Below are positions 22,924 through 31,085 of a stretch of 64,000 nt of DNA, one piece after another. The translations under genes and the position numbers were made by a program. Origin of the DNA: Streptomyces chumphonensis (GTDB lineage Bacteria > Actinomycetota > Actinomycetes > Streptomycetales > Streptomycetaceae); NCBI RefSeq assembly GCF_014779715.1, contig NZ_JACXYU010000009.1, forward strand, positions 62,001 to 126,000. The letters run 5' to 3'. The notes below the pieces were generated by a model. It saw only the letters and a program-made list of their open reading frames with translations. It was not told where the DNA came from and searched no databases. Numbering within the stretch: the first letter of the stretch is position 1; each line of letters starts with the position of its first letter.

Positions 22924-24108
22924 TCAGTGGAGGGCGCTGCGGGCCTGCCAGTCGGGCCAGGACACGTTCCAGGCGCCGAAGCCGTTGCCCGGCGCGACGA
23001 CGCCCTTGGTGTCCGCGCCGGTGATCTCGAACGGGTCGCCGGGACGGACCTGCGCGTAGAACCAGGCGGCGTCCGCGTCGCTCATGCCGATGCAGCCGGA
23101 GCTCCTGTTGGCCTTGCCCATCCACCGGTCGTTCCAGGGCGCGGCGTGCGCGTACATGCCGGACCAGGTCAGCCGCATCGAGTGGTCGACCATCTTGTCG
23201 TAGGCGTCGCCGAGTCCGACGGTCTCGGAGCTCATGTTGATGGTGCCCTCCTTGGCCATGAGCACGGCCGTGCCGCGCCAGGAGCGCTTGTCACCGCCGG
23301 GGGTGCCGCCGGAGACCGGGATCGTGCGGACCTCCTTCCCGTCCCGCACCAGGGTGAGCTGCTTGCGGTCGAGGTCGACCTCGACGACCTGGCGTGGTCC
23401 GACGGTGAAGGTGGTCGTGTAGTCGCGGACGAACCAGCCGCCGTCCCCGGAGTCCGTGCCGTTCAGCTCAGCCGTCATCGTCACCCGGGTGCCGGCCTCC
23501 CAGTACTCCTGGGGCCGCCAGTCCACCCGGTCGCGGCCGGAGTGGTCGGTGAGCCAGGCCCAGGCGCCCTCCGTCCCGTTGGACGTGGTGACCGTCAACT
23601 GCCGCTCGACGGACGCCTTGTCGGTGACCGGGTGGTCGAAGACCAGCGAGATCGGCTGGGCGACGCCGACGGTGGTGTCCGTCCCCGGCCGCCAGTCGAC
23701 CTTGTTGACGCGGTCGGCCTCGGCCGTGGTGAACGCGGACTTCCAGGTGCGGTCCCGGCCGTCCCCGCCGGTCGTCACGGCGGTGACGCGGTAGGAGGTG
23801 CCGGGTGCGGCCTTGCGCCGGGAGGCCCACTCCGAGCCGTCCGGGGCGAGTTCACCCGCGAGGGGGCCGCCGTCGGCGTCGGTGACGGTGACCGACGTCA
23901 GCCGCCCGCCCGACGCCGTGACGCGGACGGGCTCGCCGGCCGGTGCGGCCTCGCCGCGCGGTGTCACCGTCACGGCCGCCGACCGGTCCCCGTCCGGCGC
24001 GTCGTCCGGACCGTCGGCGCCCCGCCCGTACGGAACCGAGGTGGAGCAGGCGGCGAGCGGCACGAGCAGCGCCGCGCACGCCGCTCCGCGCATACGTATG
24101 TGACCCAA
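22924..24108 (-). CDS. Lipoprotein L,D-transpeptidase with Ig-like domains
   Basis: 394 residues. A lipobox (ALLVPLAACS) follows a short basic start, so the protein is exported and lipidated. Two bacterial Ig-like domains precede the YkuD catalytic domain (about residues 235-380): RQVVEVDLDRKQLTLVRDGK, PVSGG, then HAAPWNDRWMGKANRSSGCIGMS with the catalytic Cys and upstream His. L,D-transpeptidases make 3-3 crosslinks in peptidoglycan and use tetrapeptide donors; the layout is like LdtMt2. The TTG start at 24108 lies 4 nt after GGAGGAG. It is divergent from a FemAB gene and thus part of an envelope cluster. Confidence 0.9.
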   Translation of the reverse strand: MGHIRMRGAACAALLVPLAACSTSVPYGRGADGPDDAPDGDRSAAVTVTPRGEAAPAGEPVRVTASGGRLTSVTVTDADGGPLAGELAPDGSEWASRRKAAPGTSYRVTAVTTGGDGRDRTWKSAFTTAEADRVNKVDWRPGTDTTVGVAQPISLVFDHPVTDKASVERQLTVTTSNGTEGAWAWLTDHSGRDRVDWRPQEYWEAGTRVTMTAELNGTDSGDGGWFVRDYTTTFTVGPRQVVEVDLDRKQLTLVRDGKEVRTIPVSGGTPGGDKRSWRGTAVLMAKEGTINMSSETVGLGDAYDKMVDHSMRLTWSGMYAHAAPWNDRWMGKANRSSGCIGMSDADAAWFYAQVRPGDPFEITGADTKGVVAPGNGFGAWNVSWPDWQARSALH

Positions 24109-24313
24109 CGGACTCCTCCGTCGCGATAGGGGGTGTGTATCGGCGACTGTAGGAGCGCGAAGGCGCGGGCGGACCGCTGTGGCGGCGGATGACGGCGATT
24201 GCGGGGGAACGGTCATCGTCCCGTCACACACGCCGCGCGGAGCGGTCAAGGGCGGCTGTGAGCATCCTCGGCGTCCCCGAAGAACCGGACGCCCCGACCG
24301 AGAGGGTCTCACC

Positions 24314-25486
24314 GTGTCAGCGCTGCTTGTGACGGCCGACCGCAGCCGGGAAACGCCGCTGCGGCCCATCTCCGCCGCGACGTACCGCCGTTTCCTGGAG
24401 TCCCGTGAGGGGGCGGCGCTGGCGCCCGGCTTCCTCCAGTGCCCGTCCTGGGCGCAGGTCAAGGAGGGCTGGCAGGCGCGGTTCGTCGGGTGGGGAGGGG
24501 ACCCGGCGGCCGGTCGGCTGTCCGGGGCGGCACTCGTGCTGCTCCGGCAACTCCCGGGCACGAACAAGCACTTCGCCTACCTGCCGGAGGGTCCCGTCGC
24601 CGACTGGACCGACCCCCGCGTCGACGACTGGCTCGGCCCGCTGCTGAGGCACCTGCGCGCCTCCGGGGCGTTCGCGGTGCGGATCGGGCCCTCGCCCGAC
24701 TACCGCCGCTGGAGCGCCGCCCGGCTGAAGGCGGCGACCGGGCCGGGGCGGCGGCTGGGGGACGTCCTGGCGAGCGAGGTGGACTCGCTGGGCACGGCCG
24801 TCGCCGACCGGTTGCGGGCGCGGGGCTGGCGGCGCTGCGGCGGCGAGGAGGACGGCGACGCGCAGCCCCGGCACGTCTTCCGGCTGCCGCTCGCCGGCCG
24901 GAGCCCGGACGACCTGTGGGCGGGCCTCAACCAGGAGTGGCGGCGCAACGTGCGGCGGGCGCGGAGGTCCGGCGTGGAGGTGACCGTCGGCGGTGCGGCC
25001 GACCTGCCCGCCTTCTACCGGCTGCTGCGGATCACCGAGGAGCGGGACGGGTTCCGGCTCGGCCGCTCGCTCGCCTACTACGAGCGCCAGTACGCGGCCC
25101 TCAACGCCGAGGAACCGGGCCGGATGAAGCTCTACCTGGCCCGGCACGGCGGCGAGATCCTCGCGGCCCACACCATGATCCGCGTCGGGCGGCGCGTGTG
25201 GTACCAGACCGGGGCCTCGGCCGACCACCGCCGCGAGGTCCGCCCCTCGAACCTGCTCCAGTGGCACATGCTGTGCGACGCCCAGGCCCTCGGCGCCCAC
25301 GCGTACGACATGCGCGGGGTACCCTCCACCCTCGACCCCGACGACCGGCCCTACGGGCTGCTGCGCTGGAAGCTCGGCACCGGGGGCGAGGTCGTGGAAA
25401 CCCTCGGGGAATGGGAGAAGCCCTTGGACGGCGCCGCCAACCACGCGCTGTACCGGGCGTTCCAGACGTACCTGGCGCGCCGGTGA
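24314..25486 (+). CDS. FemAB/FemX family peptidyltransferase
   Basis: 390 residues with the double GNAT-like fold of Fem transferases, which use aminoacyl-tRNA to add cross-bridge residues to lipid II or related precursors. Motifs: GAALAPGFLQCPSWAQVKEGW, LLRQLPGTNKHFAYLPEGPV, DDLWAGLNQEWRRNVRRARRSGVEV, LARHGGEILAAHTMI, and YDMRGVPSTLDPDDRPYGLLRWKLGTGG, which is the canonical FemAB C-terminal block. GTG 24314 has GAGAGGG 7 nt upstream. Its stop overlaps the flippase start (GTGA). Streptomycetes have a main FemX for the Gly bridge elsewhere; this one may serve a different precursor. Confidence 0.88.
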   Translation: MSALLVTADRSRETPLRPISAATYRRFLESREGAALAPGFLQCPSWAQVKEGWQARFVGWGGDPAAGRLSGAALVLLRQLPGTNKHFAYLPEGPVADWTDPRVDDWLGPLLRHLRASGAFAVRIGPSPDYRRWSAARLKAATGPGRRLGDVLASEVDSLGTAVADRLRARGWRRCGGEEDGDAQPRHVFRLPLAGRSPDDLWAGLNQEWRRNVRRARRSGVEVTVGGAADLPAFYRLLRITEERDGFRLGRSLAYYERQYAALNAEEPGRMKLYLARHGGEILAAHTMIRVGRRVWYQTGASADHRREVRPSNLLQWHMLCDAQALGAHAYDMRGVPSTLDPDDRPYGLLRWKLGTGGEVVETLGEWEKPLDGAANHALYRAFQTYLARR

Positions 25487-27159
25487 CGGCGCCGGGTGCG
25501 GCGCCCGCCCCGGAGGCCCCCGCCGCCGCCCCCCACGCACCCGCCGAAGCCGGACGGGCGCGGTCCGTGGCGCGCAGCGGCGCGATCATGGCGGCGGGGT
25601 CGGTGGTGTCGCGCGCGACGGGGTTCGCCCGCTCCGCCGTCGTCGCCGCCGCGATCGGCGTCGGGACGCTCGCCGACGGCTACGCCGTCGGCAACGCGCT
25701 GCCGACGATCGTCTACATGCTGCTCATCGGCGGGGCGCTCAACGCCGTCTTCGTGCCGGAGCTGGTCAAGGCGGCCAAGGAGCACGCCGACGGCGGCGCG
25801 GCGTACACCGACCGGCTGCTCACGGCGTGCGTGCTCGCCCTCCTGGCGCTGACGGCGGGCGCGGTCTGGGCGGCCCCCGCGATCATCGACGTGTACACGG
25901 ACTACCCGCCGGACCGGACGGCCACGGCGGTCGCCTTCGCCCGCTACTGCCTGCCGCAGATCTTCTTCCTCGGGCTGTTCACCCTGCTCGGTCAGGTACT
26001 GAACGCCCGGGGCCGGTTCGGCGCCATGATGTGGACGCCGGTGCTGAACAACCTGGTGGTCATCGCCGTGTTCGGCCTCTACCTGGTGGTCGGCGACGGC
26101 GGGTCCCTCAGCCCGGCGGAGACCGCGCTGCTCGGCTGGGGCACCACCGCGGGCATCGTCGTCCAGGCCCTCGCCCTGCTGCCGTCGCTGCGCGCCGCCC
26201 GGTTCCGTTTCCGGCCCCGCCTCGACTGGGCGGGCAGCGGGCTCACCGCGCCGCTGCGCAAGGCGGGCTGGCTGGTGCTGCTGGTGCTCACCAACCAGGT
26301 CGCGTACTGGGTGACGACCCGGCTGGCCACGGCGGCCGGCCTGCACGCCGAGGCGGCCGGAGTGGACGGCGGCGCGGGGTTCAGCGCGTACAACAACGCC
26401 TACCTGCTGTGGGCCGTGCCGCACGGGATCATCACCGTGTCGCTGATGACGGCGCTGCTGCCCCGGATGAGCGCGGCGGCCGCCGACGCGGACACGGCCG
26501 CCGTGCGTCGCGACGTCTCCTACGCGCTGCGGCACAGCGCGGCGGCCGTCGTCCCGGCGGCGTGCGTGCTGTTCGCCCTCGCGCAGCCGGTGCTGGCGGT
26601 CGTCTTCCGCTACGGCGAGACGGACGCGGCGGCCGTCGCCGTCATGGCGGGCACCCTGATGGCCTTCGCGCCGGGCCTGATCGCCTTCAGCGGGCAGTAC
26701 GTGCTGTTCCGCACCTTCTACGCGCTCTCCGACGTCCGCACGCCGTTCCTCCTCAACCTGGTGACGGCCGGGCTCCAGGCGGGCCTGTCGATCGTCGCGT
26801 ACGTGCTGCTGCCGGCCCGCTGGGCGGTGACGGGCATGGCCGGGGCGTACACGATCGCCCTGTGGGTGGGCTGGGCCGTGACGGCCCTCGTGCTGCACCG
26901 CACCCTGGCGGCGTCGGGCGCACGCCGTCCCTCCGGGCGGGCCCTCGCCGGGCAGGTCCGGTTGCTCGTCGCCGCCGTGCCGGCGTCCGCGCTCGGGTAC
27001 GGCGCCGCGCGGGCCATCGGGTCCGCCGGGCCGTTCGCGGCGACCGCCGCGGGGACGGTGGCGATCGCCGCCGTCTTCGTCCTCCTCGCCCGCCCACTGC
27101 GCCTCGCCGAGCTCACCGCCCTCGTCACCGGGGGCCTCGCCCGGCTGCGCCGCCGGTGA
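25483..27159 (+). CDS. MurJ/MviN-family lipid flippase
   Basis: 558 residues, about 14 membrane helices. MOP-superfamily signature: GSVVSRATGFARSAVVAAAIG, ADGYAVGNALPTIVYMLLIGGALNAVFVPEL, IFFLGLFTLLGQVLNARGRFGAMMWTPVLNN, and AYNNAYLLWAVPHGIITVSLMTALLPRMS. MurJ flips lipid II outward. It lacks the long C-terminal cytoplasmic extension of the main actinobacterial MurJ, so it looks like a paralogue. Coupling to the FemAB gene (GTGA) suggests that both act on one lipid-linked precursor, the transferase adding a residue and the flippase exporting it. GTG 25483 is chosen for the overlap. Confidence 0.87.
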   Translation: MTAPGAAPAPEAPAAAPHAPAEAGRARSVARSGAIMAAGSVVSRATGFARSAVVAAAIGVGTLADGYAVGNALPTIVYMLLIGGALNAVFVPELVKAAKEHADGGAAYTDRLLTACVLALLALTAGAVWAAPAIIDVYTDYPPDRTATAVAFARYCLPQIFFLGLFTLLGQVLNARGRFGAMMWTPVLNNLVVIAVFGLYLVVGDGGSLSPAETALLGWGTTAGIVVQALALLPSLRAARFRFRPRLDWAGSGLTAPLRKAGWLVLLVLTNQVAYWVTTRLATAAGLHAEAAGVDGGAGFSAYNNAYLLWAVPHGIITVSLMTALLPRMSAAAADADTAAVRRDVSYALRHSAAAVVPAACVLFALAQPVLAVVFRYGETDAAAVAVMAGTLMAFAPGLIAFSGQYVLFRTFYALSDVRTPFLLNLVTAGLQAGLSIVAYVLLPARWAVTGMAGAYTIALWVGWAVTALVLHRTLAASGARRPSGRALAGQVRLLVAAVPASALGYGAARAIGSAGPFAATAAGTVAIAAVFVLLARPLRLAELTALVTGGLARLRRR

Positions 27160-27206
27160 CGCACCTCGCCCCCGTCCCGCCCCCGGCCTCAGGGAATACT
27201 GCGCCC

Positions 27207-27890
27207 ATGCCCCGTGTGCTCCTCATCGAAGACGACCCCTCCGTGCGGGAGGGCGTGGAACTGGGCCTGCGCCGGCGCGGCCACGAGGTGCGGGCGGCCG
27301 CCACCGGTGAGGCCGGGCTCGCCGCGCTGCGCACCTTCCGGCCCGACCTGCTGCTGCTCGACCTGATGCTGCCGGGCATGAACGGCGTCCAGGTCTGCCG
27401 CACGGTGCGGGAGGACAGCCAGCTGCCGATCATCATGCTCACCGCGCGCGGCGACGACTTCGACATCGTCATCGGCCTGGAGGCCGGCGCCGACGACTAC
27501 ATCGTCAAACCCGCCCGCACCGAGGTCATCGAGGCCCGCATCCGCGCGGTGCTGCGCAGGATCGAGGACCACGGCGGCGGGCGGCCCGGCGTCGAGACGC
27601 ACGGCGGGCTGGCCATCGACCGGGCCGGCCTCACCGTCGTCAAGGACGGTACGCGCCTGGCGCTCGCACCGTCCGAGATGAGGCTCCTCCTGCACCTGTC
27701 GGCCTTCCCGGAGCAGGTCTTCAGCCGCCAGCAGCTGCTGGAGCACGTGTGGGAGCACAGCTACCACGGGGACGCCCGGCTCGTGGACGCCTGCGTGCGG
27801 CGGCTGCGCAACAAGATCGAGGACGTTCCGGCGAGCCCGCGCTACATCCAGACCCTGCGGGGTTTCGGCTACCGCTTCGGACCGCTGTGA
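27207..27890 (+). CDS. OmpR-family response regulator (AfsQ1/CseB-like)
   Basis: 227 residues. Receiver domain MPRVLLIEDDPSVREG with acidic pocket, phosphoacceptor Asp52 in LLLLDLMLPG, Thr79 (LTARGDD) and Lys101 (DDYIVKP). A winged-helix domain follows: LALAPSEMRLLLHLSAFPEQVFSRQQLLEHVWEH, DARLVDACVRRLRNKI, RYIQTLRGFGYRF. It resembles AfsQ1 and CseB most closely from memory. AGGGA is 13 nt before ATG 27207. The stop overlaps the kinase start (GTGA). The regulator sits 47 bp after the flippase and could be co-transcribed with it. Confidence 0.92.
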   Translation: MPRVLLIEDDPSVREGVELGLRRRGHEVRAAATGEAGLAALRTFRPDLLLLDLMLPGMNGVQVCRTVREDSQLPIIMLTARGDDFDIVIGLEAGADDYIVKPARTEVIEARIRAVLRRIEDHGGGRPGVETHGGLAIDRAGLTVVKDGTRLALAPSEMRLLLHLSAFPEQVFSRQQLLEHVWEHSYHGDARLVDACVRRLRNKIEDVPASPRYIQTLRGFGYRFGPL

Positions 27891-29398
27891 GGCTCCGCGG
27901 ACCGTTCCGCTTCCGCAGGCCGCCCACGGGGGAGCGGCGCCGTCCCTTCGGGCTGCGGGCCCGGCTCGTGCTCGCGTTCCTGCTGGTGGCCGCCGTCAGC
28001 GCGGGCACGACCGCCGCCCTCACCTTCCGGGAGGCGCGCAACGCGGTGCTGGAGACGGCGCAGGACACGGCCGTCTCGACGTTCCGCGGCGAGGTCGGCG
28101 CCTTCGACTTCTACCTGCCGCTGGACACCGACGGTCTGGTCGGCGGGTTGCGCGCGATGGCCCGCAACGGCAAGCCGAACACCTGGTACGTCTACGCGGA
28201 GTACGGCGACATCCGCGTCTCCTCCGCCGACAACCCCACCTCCACGGTGATCACGCCCGAGCTGCGCCGCCGGGCCCACGCCGATCCGAGCGGGAGCTTC
28301 CAGCGGGTCGTCAAGGACGGGGTGCCGTATCTGACGATCGGCATGCCGGTCGTGTTCGACGTCGGCGAGCGCGGCGGCGGTCCGGGCCGGGCGGTGCCGA
28401 CCGGGCTCGTCCTGTTCGCGGTGATGCCGATGTCCGACGAGCGCGCGAACGTGGAGGCGCTGGTCGTGGCCGCGCGCAACGGGGCGCTGCCCGGCCTCGC
28501 CGTCGCCCTCGTCCCCGCGCTGATCGCCACGCGCGGCGTGCTGCGCCCGGTGCGGGAACTGCGCGCGGCGGCCCGTTCCATGGGTCGGGGCCACCTCGAC
28601 ACCCGCATCCGGGTGCGCGGCCGTGACGAGATCGCGGACCTGGCCCGGACGTTCAACGAGTCCGCCGGTGCGCTGGAGGCATCCGTGGACGAGCTGCGGC
28701 GGGCCGAGGCGCGTGCCCGGCGCTTCGCCTCCGACGTCTCGCACGAGCTGCGCACCCCGCTGGCGGGGATGCTCGCCGTCACCGGCGTCCTGGAGGAGGA
28801 CGCGGACCGCCTGGATCCCGACACCGAGCGGGCGGTGCGGCTGGTCAGCGCGGAGACGGAGAAGCTCGCGGTCCTCGTGGAGGACCTGATGGAGATCTCC
28901 CGGTTCGACGCCCGCGCCGCCGACCTCAACACCGACGAGGTCGACGTCGCGGAGACCGTCCGCAAGACCCTGGAGCGGCGGCACTGGACGGACGTGGTCC
29001 GCGCGGAGCTGCCGGACGGCCTGCGCGCCCGGCTCGACCCGCGCCGCTTCGACATCGTCGTCGCCAACCTGGTCGGCAACGCCCTGCGGCACGGCGGAGC
29101 CCCGGTGACCGTGCGGGTGCACACCGCCGTCGGTGCGGACGGGACGGAGCACCTGGTCACGGAGGTCTCCGACCGGGGACCCGGTATCCGGCCCGACGTG
29201 CTCCCGCACATCTTCGACCGCTTCTACAAGGCCGACGCGGCCCGCACCCGCTCGGCGGGCAGCGGCCTGGGCCTGGCCATCACGCTGGAGAACGCGCGAC
29301 TCCACGGCGGGACCGTCCGCGCGGCGAACCGTCCCGACGGGAGCGGTGCCGTCCTCACCGTCGAGCTCCCGCTGCGCGCGGGGGATGGCCCGGCATGA
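27887..29398 (+). CDS. Sensor histidine kinase
   Basis: 503 residues. TM1 (RLVLAFLLVAAVSAGTTAALTF, about 25-46), an extracytoplasmic domain of about 150 residues, TM2 (ALPGLAVALVPALIATRGVL), a HAMP region (RPVRELRAAARSMGRGHLDTRIRVRGRDEIADLARTFN), dimerisation domain FASDVSHELRTPLAGM with phosphoacceptor His286, and HATPase with N box NALRHGG and G boxes DRGPGI and GSGLGLAI. The extracytoplasmic part has no known sensor fold that I recognise. It is the cognate kinase of the coupled response regulator. Its stop overlaps the lipoprotein start by ATGA, suggesting that the lipoprotein modulates sensing. Confidence 0.92.
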   Translation: MRLRGPFRFRRPPTGERRRPFGLRARLVLAFLLVAAVSAGTTAALTFREARNAVLETAQDTAVSTFRGEVGAFDFYLPLDTDGLVGGLRAMARNGKPNTWYVYAEYGDIRVSSADNPTSTVITPELRRRAHADPSGSFQRVVKDGVPYLTIGMPVVFDVGERGGGPGRAVPTGLVLFAVMPMSDERANVEALVVAARNGALPGLAVALVPALIATRGVLRPVRELRAAARSMGRGHLDTRIRVRGRDEIADLARTFNESAGALEASVDELRRAEARARRFASDVSHELRTPLAGMLAVTGVLEEDADRLDPDTERAVRLVSAETEKLAVLVEDLMEISRFDARAADLNTDEVDVAETVRKTLERRHWTDVVRAELPDGLRARLDPRRFDIVVANLVGNALRHGGAPVTVRVHTAVGADGTEHLVTEVSDRGPGIRPDVLPHIFDRFYKADAARTRSAGSGLGLAITLENARLHGGTVRAANRPDGSGAVLTVELPLRAGDGPA

Positions 29399-30042
29399 GA
29401 GTGCCCGGGAGAGGACGGCGGGGCCGCCGCGCCGCGCCCCTGGCCGCTTGCGCCGCCCTCACCGCCCTGCTGCTCGGCGGCTGCGGCATCGCGGAGACGG
29501 AGGTCGTGGGAGCGGGCGACCCGGCCGCGTTCCCGGTCGTCCCGCACCCCTCCACCGGGCTCCTCTTCTTCCGGACGACGGACGGGCGGGTGACGCCCGT
29601 GATCCGCTTCCTGGACGAGGCGTTCGAGGAGGCGCCCGACATGTCGGGGGTGCCGGACGTACCGGAGGTGCCGGGGGTGACCAGGACGTCCCGGACGGTC
29701 GCGGCCCTCTTCGCCGGGCCGCGCGGGCCCGAGCGGGAGATCGGGCTCACCGACGGACTGCCCGACCTGCCGGAGACCCCCGTGCGGACGGAGCCGCTGC
29801 CGGACGGCGGGGTGGAGGTGCTGCTGCCGATCGCCCTCGCGGGCCTCGACGACCTGGCCGTCCGGCAGATCGTGTGCACGGCGGCCTTCGCCGAGGACGA
29901 GGAGGGCCGCGCCGCCGTGCGGCTGCGCGGGGCCGACACGGTGCTGCCGCCCGCCGCCTGCGAGGTGGACGGCGAGCCCGCGGGCGCGCCGACGCCCACC
30001 TCCGGCCCGGGGGCGGACCCCTCGTCGACCTCCCCCGGCTGA
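29395..30042 (+). CDS. Lipoprotein with GerMN-like domain, coupled to a two-component system
   Basis: 215 residues. Basic start, hydrophobic core and lipobox LLLGGC give a lipidated exported protein. The body has strands such as TGLLFFRTTDGRVTPVIRF, VAALFAGPRGPEREIGLT, LPDGGVEVLLPIALAGLDDLAVRQIVCTAAF, which fits a GerMN/LpqB-type sensor domain. Two Cys (VCTAAF and PAACEV) could form a disulfide. A Pro/Ser-rich tail follows. Lipoproteins next to AfsQ and Cse kinases modulate signalling; the ATGA overlap with the kinase makes the same role likely here. Confidence 0.75.
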   Translation: MRVPGRGRRGRRAAPLAACAALTALLLGGCGIAETEVVGAGDPAAFPVVPHPSTGLLFFRTTDGRVTPVIRFLDEAFEEAPDMSGVPDVPEVPGVTRTSRTVAALFAGPRGPEREIGLTDGLPDLPETPVRTEPLPDGGVEVLLPIALAGLDDLAVRQIVCTAAFAEDEEGRAAVRLRGADTVLPPAACEVDGEPAGAPTPTSGPGADPSSTSPG

Positions 30043-30064
30043 GACGTCCACCGCCTCGACGGGG

Positions 30065-30092
30065 TTGACGGGGCGTGGCGGCGCTCCATACT
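30065..30092 (+). promoter_or_regulatory. Sigma-70-like promoter of the protease gene
   Basis: TTGACG at 30065-30070 and CATACT at 30087-30092, spaced by 16 bp, lie about 110 bp upstream of the protease start. This is a good HrdB-type match. Confidence 0.5.
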
Positions 30093-30204
30093 CGCTCTTT
30101 GGCAGGGGCACGCCAACGCGGGGGTGAACTCCCCGTCCACGGAGGGTCCCTGCCGCAGGCCCGCGACCACACGGGCCCCGACCCCCCCACAGGAGGAACC
30201 CGCA

Positions 30205-31050
30205 GTGAGGACCACGCGCACACTCGCGGCCGCCGTCGGACTGCTCGCCGCCGCGACGGCGAGCCTTCCGCACGCCGTCGCCGCCGAACCGGAGACCTAC
30301 GACGCGGCCGAACTGTCCCGGGTCAGCGACGCCGTGCTCGCGGCGGACGTCGGCGGAACGGCCTGGCACGTGGACGCCCGCTCCGGCCGGGTCGTCGTCA
30401 CGGCGGACGCCACCGTCTCCCGGGCCGAACTCGCCGGCCTCCGGAAGGCGGCGGGCCCGGACGCCGGCGCGCTGAAGATCGAGCGGACGTCCGCGACGTT
30501 CCGTCCCCTGCTGTCCGCCGGGGACCGCATCTACGGGAACGGCCACCGGTGTTCGCTCGGGTTCAACGTCCGCAGCGGCGGTACGTACTACTTCCTCACC
30601 GCCGGGCACTGCGGCAACGCGGTGGACTACTGGTACACCGACCCCGGCGGCAGCACGCCCATCGGCCCCACGATCCACTCGAGCTTCCCCGGCGACGACT
30701 ACGCCCTCGTCCGCTACGACAACCCGGCGCTGGACCACCCGGGCGGCTTCGTCGCCGCCGACCCGTACGTCGGCCAGTCCGTGACGCGCACCGGCTCCAC
30801 CACCGGGACCCACAGCGGGACGGTCACCGCGCTCAACGTCACCGTGAACTACGGCAGCGCCGGCACGGTGCACGGCCTGATCCGCACCAACGTCTGCGCC
30901 GAGCCGGGCGATTCGGGCGGGCCGCTCTACCAGGGCAACAAGGCGCTCGGCATCACCTCCGGCGGCAGCGGCAACTGCCGCAGCGGCGGCACCACGTTCT
31001 ACCAGCCCGTCACCGAGGCCCTGAAACGCTACAAGGTCAGTCTGTACTGA
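30205..31050 (+). CDS. Secreted streptogrisin-like serine protease (family S1)
   Basis: 281 residues with an AGGAGG ribosome binding site before GTG 30205. Signal peptide with cleavage near SLPHAVAAEP. A pro-region of about 85 residues (folding chaperone/inhibitor) ends before the mature chymotrypsin fold, which begins at or near the IERTSATFRPLLSAGDRIYG segment. Catalytic triad visible: His135 in TAGHC, Asp165 in DDYALV, Ser237 in GDSGGP. Cys pairs RC.. GHC and VCAEPG ..NCR fit two disulfides. Length and layout match streptogrisin A/B. Such proteases are made late in growth. No other protease inhibitor or regulator is coupled to it. Confidence 0.92.
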   Translation: MRTTRTLAAAVGLLAAATASLPHAVAAEPETYDAAELSRVSDAVLAADVGGTAWHVDARSGRVVVTADATVSRAELAGLRKAAGPDAGALKIERTSATFRPLLSAGDRIYGNGHRCSLGFNVRSGGTYYFLTAGHCGNAVDYWYTDPGGSTPIGPTIHSSFPGDDYALVRYDNPALDHPGGFVAADPYVGQSVTRTGSTTGTHSGTVTALNVTVNYGSAGTVHGLIRTNVCAEPGDSGGPLYQGNKALGITSGGSGNCRSGGTTFYQPVTEALKRYKVSLY

Positions 31051-31085
31051 CGCGCTCCGGCGACCCGCACCCCACCGGGCGCGGC

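Noticed and set aside
27207..29398. Identification as AfsQ1/Q2 or CseB/C
   Set aside because: Similarity is only family-level; the sigQ or sigE gene expected beside them is missing here.
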